Source of the DNA: Trametes villosa
Taxonomy: Eukaryota > Basidiomycota > Agaricomycetes > Polyporales > Polyporaceae
Assembly: GCA_002964805.2 (NCBI GenBank)
Contig: PUDQ02000072.1
Location: 1-23,713, forward strand
Reading direction: 5' to 3'
DNA length: 23,713 bases
The stretch's first letter is position 1; the number at the start of each line of letters is the position of its first letter. Below the pieces are notes generated by a model that worked only from the letters and a program-made list of their open reading frames with translations, made no database searches and was not told the origin of the DNA. A program made the position numbers and the translations under genes. Below are positions 18,468 to 23,713 of this stretch, piece after piece.

Positions 18468-19710
18468 CTACGTTAAGTCTATAACCTCCCTACCCCCCTC
18501 CCAGACGACGCGCATGACTTCGAGCCCCGTATCCTCATCGATCTCGTCGCCCGAGTCGCCTGTGAGATCAATGACCTCACGAATCTGGCTCTCATCTCCT
18601 GCCTTCCGAGCACCCCCGCCGACCAGGCCCCCCTCGCCGGCGTGCGGCGCCCGCCCCACTTCGCCCGCACCCTCCCCCGCACCCCTGCCCACTTCCACCT
18701 CACGCCTCTGCCGCACCTCGGCTTCGGCGTGCCGAGCCAGGAGTCCCGCCTCAACCCTCTCAATCGCCCGTCGCGTCCGGTCCGCCCTTGCCTGATCCTC
18801 CCCGCTTGCTGCTTGGTTGCCCTGCGTATGTTAGTGCGAGCACGTCAGCTGCCGCCTCGCATGAACAGAAAGCCACTCACGTCGTCCCTTGCGACCACCG
18901 TCGCTTCGAGCAGCAAGACTGCGTTTCCCAGCCCACACAGATTCGCCACGTCTGGTCTTCTCACCAGCACCACGCGAGCGCCTTCATGGACGGGGATAGG
19001 CGCGAAGCGGCCGTACGGCTCCCAACCGCAGCGCGCCACGGACCAAACGCACAAGTAGGGGGCGCCCTCCAGCCCGGTGACACCGTTCTTGAACGCATCG
19101 GTTTCTTCCACTACCAAACCCCCACGGGGGATCTCGACTGCGAACACCTCCGCCCCGGTGTCCTCCTGGTAGTGGTCAGCCAATGTAGCCATGTATCTTT
19201 TCACAGCTGCACTCACCTCTGCCCAAACTGCCATCCAACGCCGCCCGGCGACCTCACCCGCGCACGCCTCGCTCACTTCCAGCCGGGGATAAGCGAACCG
19301 TTCGTGCGTGCGGTCAAACGCGTGCAGTTCACGCGCGAAACCCGCGCATGACAGCCCCTCCATCCGCCAGAAATACACGCGCACGCCCTCTTCCGTCCAC
19401 GCATCCTCGCTCGCGAGCCCTCCCTTCGTCCATTCGAGCATCACAGTCTCCCAACGCTCCAGAGCAACCGTCGTGGCGTCTTCTGGAAGGCCCGCTAGGT
19501 CCTGCAGGCGGTACGTCGCGTCCGGTCCCTCGCCGCGGCAGGCCACCCTCCCCCGCACGGGCTCGCTGTCCACCTGCGCATTCGTGTCAGCTGAGAACCT
19601 GACCGTACCCAACCAGAACGCACCTTCAGCCATACAACCACGTCGACCGCAAGCTCCGCCCCATCAGGAGGCTTTCCCCCTTGCGCTGGAGGTAGCGGTG
19701 GTTCGAGCAT
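18468..19710 (-). CDS. 360-aa orphan protein with two VIDLT motifs
   Basis: Exons 19710-19624, 19573-19217, 19165-18881 and 18821-18468 have introns of 50, 51 and 59 nt with CTGAC/CACTAAC branch sites. The 51-nt intron is a multiple of three and lacks a stop, so a plain frame reading would wrongly keep it. The start MLEPPLPPAQGG replaces a later ATG (19633) that lies astride the first intron. Residues about 30-245 look globular (GLPEDATTVALERWETVML; VRVYFWRMEGL; PYLCVWSVARCGWEPYGRF) but match no family I know. Residues about 255-300 form a charged helix, possibly a coiled coil (RTRRAIERVEAGLLARHAEAE). The C-terminus has REVIDLTGDSGDEIDED and ends REVIDLT. V-I-D-L-T next to acidic residues is the classic form of a SUMO-interacting motif. 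A nuclear role is inferred from that only. Confidence 0.65.
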
Positions 19711-20091
19711 ATCGCGCGGATGTGTGTGTTGCGCGCCTTAGCGCTTTCCCCCTCTCTCTCCCCACCCCATCCCGCTGGCCGGCCGCCCGGCCCGACTCCA
19801 TCGATAGTCGCGCGTTGCCCAGTTCCGTGCTCATGATTCCGCCCCACCTCCCGTGTACGCGATACTTGACGAGGTCACTCTGCATGCAATTTTGTAGTCT
19901 TCGCGTGAGTATGTTACATACAATGATATCCCCTTGTTCGTGATCCCCCACCGCCCATGTAGTATTACATTGAAGGACATTGCCTCAGCGCGCGATCCGT
20001 ATCGTACAGTCCATAGCCTGCGACGTCAGAATCTTTACGCCTTGTACGGTAAACCCATGCTCTGTCCAACCGCCGTTGAGGGCCGGCCCAC
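19711..20091. other. Intergenic region between two - strand genes
   Basis: This holds the promoter of the 360-aa gene and the 3' flank of the Zn-cluster gene. A pyrimidine-rich run on the + strand (CCCCCTCTCTCTCCCCACCCC, 19748-19768) reads as GA-rich upstream of the - strand start. I see no gene. Confidence 0.4.
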
Positions 20092-21169
20092 CTACACGAG
20101 CTCGTCGATCGCCTCTTCGTCGGCGTCGTCTTCGCCGGCGTCGGCCGTGGCGTCGTTCGCGGCGTCGGCGGCGTCGGCGGCCGGCGCCAGTTCCCCCTCG
20201 TCGTCGGTCACCCCAATGGCGCACACGATTATCTCCGCCCATTTGAGCCAAGCCTGCGCGCTCACGAGGGACGCGAATCGCACAGCGTGGCGGGCGTTGA
20301 CCCGCGCGAAGACGTCCTGTGCGACGCTCGGAGCCTTCCGGAGCCGGTCCAGCGAGCGCGAGGCCTCCTCCAGAGCGGTCGTCTTGCGAGGAAGAGACTC
20401 GGTGAGTTGCGTGATATAGGCCCGGGCCGCCGTGGCGCGCGCCTCAAGACCGGCGTGGTCGGTTGGCAAGGCGTCGGTGAGCACTGCTGGGCAACCCTCC
20501 AGCGCCTCAGCCATGTCGAAGTTGAAGTCCGCGCGGATGACTTCGTCCTCCGAGTCGGCCGCCATAACGTCGAGCTCCATGCTCCCGGTGTCGCCCTCAC
20601 CCCCGTCGGCGTCGTCGTCCTCTGACTCGAGCTGGTCGACTTCCTCGGAGTCGGACTCGTTGCTGGCCTCACGTCCGGCCTGCGTCGCGCGGCGCGCTCG
20701 CGCGGGCAAAACGACCGTGGGGCGCCGCGTGCGGCTGCTGGAGGGCGAGCCCGGCCCCAACTTCCTGCGCACGAAAAGGCCCCAGTTGCCCGGCGCGCGC
20801 CTGCCGACCTTCTTGCCGTTCGCCAGGACCTTGTCTTCGAGCGCTGCACAGTCCGTTAGCACGAGCGTATCTCACGGAATGTCAGCACGTACCCTCGCCC
20901 CACGAGCAGAACTTGCCGCCTCCGCCGCTGCGATTCCCCCCCGCGCACCGCGCGCACTGGAACGTGCTCCCCTCCGCGGCCTCGCACGCAACCTTGGCTA
21001 TTTTACAGGTTTCGCAAGGCTCGTGCGGGGCCGGGGCCCACAGGGCGAACAGTTCCTCGCAGTCCGCCGGCGCGACTTTGGGTTGAGCCTTGCCCCGGCG
21101 AGGCGTGGACCTGGGGTTGCGCGCCGCGGTCTTGGCCTTGCGGGCGATGGACTTGTACGAGCGAGCCAT
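20092..21169 (-). CDS. 342-aa protein with Zn2Cys6-like cysteine cluster
   Basis: Exons 21169-20893 and 20843-20092 are joined by a 49-nt intron (GTACGT donor, TGCTAAC branch, GTGCAG acceptor). The N-terminus is very basic (MARSYKSIARKAKTAARNPRS). Six cysteines follow at about 52, 55, 62, 72, 75 and 88, spaced C-x2-C-x6-C-x9-C-x2-C-x12-C. That matches a fungal binuclear zinc cluster except for a long, glycine-rich last loop. The middle is acidic (DSEEVDQLESEDDDADGGEG). The C-terminal third is helical (LPRKTTALEEASRSLDRLRK; AQAWLKWAEIIV) and ends in a second acidic Ala/Asp/Glu tail. DNA binding as a transcriptional regulator is inferred from the cluster. The variant spacing could instead mark a lineage-specific zinc-binding family. 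It is co-oriented with the KDZ gene, about 420 bp from its last codon. Confidence 0.65.
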
Positions 21170-21586
21170 TGGCTGGAACGAGAGCGAGGAATGTGGACAA
21201 CAGGTGGGCGGGCAAGTAAGTCGGCGGAGACGCCGGAGGATGGTGAGTGAGGGGAGGCAGAGGCGGGGCGTCGCACCACCCCCCAAGTCCGTTTATGTAC
21301 TCCTACGCTGCCGCAGCACCGTGAAAAACGAACCGTCGACATCGCCGCACATGAACCATGCGCTATATACCAACCGTCCTCTAAAAGTCGCGTCCTCCGC
21401 GCCTCGTGTCGCGGCGAGCTCGCGTCGCACGTGATCGCGTCGCACGTACGTCATCAGACCGTTGCCCGAGGAAACCGCGGCCGCGCGCGTGCGCGTGCGC
21501 GCCGCCCAAGCAGGCGGACCATGCGAGCGCGTTCTCCCTGACGGATAATATACACTCTACGTACAGTCTCGTACCTTCCCCGAGCC
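21170..21586. promoter_or_regulatory. Promoter side of the Zn-cluster gene, with repeated CGCGTCGCACGT
   Basis: This is the gap between the KDZ 3' end and the Zn-cluster gene start. CGCGTCGCACGT occurs twice, 3 bp apart (21421-21432 and 21436-21447). The first copy gives a CACGTG palindrome and the second runs into ACGTCA, a bZIP/CRE-type half site. Alternating CG/TG runs lie around 21480-21510. That these sites regulate anything is inference. Confidence 0.35.
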
Positions 21587-23713
21587 TCACGGGCTGCCCA
21601 ACGTCCCACGCACCCTTTGGGGAATACCTACTGCCCCCTGCCGCCACACTGTCAGCGTCGCCGGGCCACGCGATCGCCCCGGCCGCCACTCACCTTGTCG
21701 TAATCCTTGGGGTAATGCGTATGAGTCTTCTGCACTAGGGTGTCGTACCTGTGAGCTTGTCTGATCGCCGAGTGAGCTGGTGCGCTGTTGCCATCATCGC
21801 GATGCCTTACTTTCTGCAGTACGCAGCGTGCCCGAGCAAGCCCAGAGCTGTCTTCTCTTCGGCGCGTGCTCGCCACTGCTCTCACTCGTGTTCAAACATC
21901 GCGCGGGTGCGATACATCTCCTCCCGTTTGATATATACTTCCTCCGCCCAACGCGCGTACTTGGCGCGACTGCGGAACCAGTGCGGCTTCGTTTCTGTGT
22001 GTCCCGTGTTAGTCCCCTGGTCAGCGCCACGACGGGCAGGCACGTACTTTGAAGCAGGAACTCAGCCACTGCCGCGTCCTTCTGCCGGCGCACAAACGAA
22101 AAATCGCCCCACAGCCAGCTCTCCTTCCGCGCGCCTGTGCCCGGTTCGTGCTGCTCCTCGACCACAACGAAATGCGCTACGTCGGCGTCCTTCAGCGGCT
22201 GGTATGTCGGGTCGTTCTCTGGCATCCCTAGTATGCGCAATAGCACGCGCAAACGTCTGTAATCGTACATGGCCGTCTCACCGACCTTTCTCTCCGCGAG
22301 GCCGAGGGCCTGCACCTCTTTGCCGTGCTTCGGACCCTTCACCGCGGTGCGAAGGTCTCGTAAACTGTGCCGCGCGGCTATGTGAGTCCGTAAGTCGTCG
22401 AGCGCGTCGTTGGCCTGTCCCTGGCGCAGCTTGCGTTCGATATCCACCGCTGTCTTCAACGCCGCGTGGGCGCGCATCGTGCTATGATACGAGGACGGGA
22501 GCAGTATTCGGACCTTCGTTACTGTCTGAATGAGCTCCTCCAGGTAGTCGTCCTCCGGCGGATCGAACTTCGGCTCTGCGGGCCCCTTCGGGATGTCCGC
22601 TGCCGCATCGTCGTCTGCATTGCGCCACGGCAGGCCGCACACGCCCGGGTGTTCCTTTTGAGCGGCTTCGAACGCCTGCACGACGGACGCCGTAACCCAC
22701 TTCCCATACTCCTCTGCGCACAGGTCCGACTCCAGGAGGAAGTTGTCCACCTTGTTGGTGATCGCAGCGCGCTGCCTCTTCTTCGTGCGGTCCACGTTCC
22801 GAATCGCCGTGATGAGCGCGCTTCTGCGTACCGCCGTTAGTTTTGAGCTCGCCGCACTGTGCACTCACTTACTTCGCGCCTTCCAGGTCGATCATTCTCT
22901 GTATGGCGTCGACCACTCCCACTCCTGCCAGGTCCGCCCGGGCACCGTGCTCCGCGCGCAACTCGCTCACCGTCGCCTCGGCGGAAAGTGCTGGGGGCGC
23001 ATGATCAGTCTCCCCAATGAGCATGCCGGCATCCGCGGCTTGCTTACCTTCTTCTCCGCTCGCGCTGTACGGATTCGGCAATGTTTTGTGGTTGCGGATG
23101 TCGACCACGAGGCGCAACCATTCCGCCTCTTCCTCCTTCCACTGCAGCACCAACGCGACGTCTATCGTCTTCTCCAGATTGCGCAGGTAACGCCCGGTCT
23201 GCCGACGCTGTTTCTCGGCCTTCTCGAGGTCCTTCGCCAGCGTCCGCGCTGTGAAGGCCGTCAGCTGCTATCAGGCGCAAGGGCCGCGAGGAACGTACGC
23301 ATTTTGTGCACCTGTCGCCAGTTTAGGTCCGAGTAGGTGCTATTCAGGGTGTCGTGGCGATGTCCCGGCGTCATCTCCTGGGTAGCCGCCGCGGTTGGGT
23401 TCGTCAAGTGCCACTCCCGCTCCGAGCCTTCTCCGTCGCCGCGGCCGTTCCCGGGCACGAAGTTTGGCGACTGCCGCGTCCGACAGCCTTGCGTGTGTCC
23501 GTTCACGTGGAATTTGCCGACGCACGCTTGGACCTCGGGAAGTTTCGCTGTCTTCACGCTATTCAAAGCGCCGACGACCCGCTCGAACTTGCCGAGTCTC
23601 TCCAGGAAGTGGATCATGTACTGGCACGCGATGTCGTACGCCATCTTGAATAGCAAGAGGACGACCCAGGCTTGAGTCCCAGATACGACTGCGTAGTCGA
23701 CGTGTTTCTGGCT
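21587..23713 (-). CDS. KDZ-family transposase, 5' end outside window
   Basis: Exons on the - strand: 23713-23299 (continues beyond the window), 23248-23048, 22990-22873, 22823-22048, 21994-21811, 21760-21694, 21637-21587. Introns are 49-57 nt; the 57-nt one (22991-23047) keeps frame and has no stop. KDZ (Kyakuja-Dileera-Zisupton) core motifs are visible: HVDYAVVSG, YDIACQYMIHFLERL, VQACVGKFHVNGH, GRGDGEGSEREW, TPGHRHDTLNSTYSDLNW, then the helical ALGLAERKVGETAMYDYRRLR segment and KPHWFRSRAKYARWAEE. By family knowledge these are cut-and-paste-type transposases widespread in basidiomycetes. An in-frame TGA (21884-21882) interrupts the C-terminal part, yet the same frame and two further introns carry on as family-like sequence (GHAAYCRKQAHRYDTL). 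The copy is thus truncated or inactive, unless the C-terminal ~60 residues are dispensable. The last exon is least certain. Confidence 0.85.
21587..23713 (-). mobile_element. KDZ DNA transposon, partial
   Basis: The element is defined only by its transposase gene. Terminal inverted repeats and target-site duplications cannot be placed, because one end is outside the window and no clear terminal repeat was recognised by eye on the other side. The small - strand genes to the left could be cargo or independent neighbours. Confidence 0.5.

Noticed and set aside
19574..19633. Apparent shared FW-x-GTVRF motif between the 360-aa gene and the 12.75-12.98 kb fragment
   Set aside because: In the 360-aa gene these residues come from reading through a 50-nt intron (GTGCGT donor, CTGAC branch, GCGCAG acceptor), so the similarity is not of proteins.
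23249..23298. Apparent frameshift/stop in the KDZ transposase (LAALAPDSS stop)
   Set aside because: A 50-nt intron with GTACGT donor, CTGAC branch and CACAG acceptor removes it and restores the family-like frame.

Overview
The window looks like genomic DNA of a filamentous basidiomycete, probably a wood-decay Agaricomycete (Polyporales-like). The evidence is inferred from three things: very short GT-AG introns (mostly 49-60 nt) with CTGAC/CTAAC-type branch sites, strong G/C preference at third codon positions, and a KDZ-type transposase. No rRNA, CRISPR array or bacterial operon structure is seen.

Layout. (1) 1-6270 is a conserved housekeeping block on the + strand: YKT6 (R-SNARE, 4 exons, 199 aa, ending in a CAAX box) and SPF1 (P5A-type ER ATPase, 14 exons, 1198 aa). 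The best SPF1 model has its ATG split by an intron. (2) 6469-8825 is a long Ser/Pro/Arg-rich, probably disordered protein in two exons. (3) 9136-11810 is a many-exon orphan gene whose 5' end I cannot fix. (4) 11.8-14.1 kb is a repeat-rich, decayed stretch. It holds a truncated C-terminal gene fragment, perfect hairpins built from an iterated GGYTGCACCC motif, two degenerate tRNA-like (SINE-like) heads and a possibly frameshifted coding fragment. (5) 14.3-21.2 kb is an accessory block of small, intron-rich, lineage-specific genes, nearly all on the - strand. They include a ~98-aa protein that may carry a HicA-like fold, a 118-aa basic/hydrophobic protein, an ~270-aa orphan, a 360-aa protein with two VIDLT SUMO-interaction-like motifs, and a 342-aa protein with a Zn2Cys6-like cysteine cluster. 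One + strand gene (17581-18178, 163 aa) is divergent from the ~270-aa orphan. (6) 21587-23713 is the 3' part of a KDZ transposase gene on the - strand. It runs off the window edge and carries an in-frame stop codon near its C-terminus.

How the parts relate. YKT6 and SPF1 act in the secretory pathway: vesicle fusion, and removal of mis-targeted transmembrane helices from the ER. The right half reads as an accessory region next to a KDZ DNA transposon. Whether the small - strand genes are cargo of that element or simply neighbours cannot be decided here, because the element's other end lies outside the window. Exon models were built by eye from reading frame, splice signals and phase. They are most secure for YKT6, SPF1, the KDZ gene and the genes at 14354-14864, 15662-16116, 17581-18178, 18468-19710 and 20092-21169.
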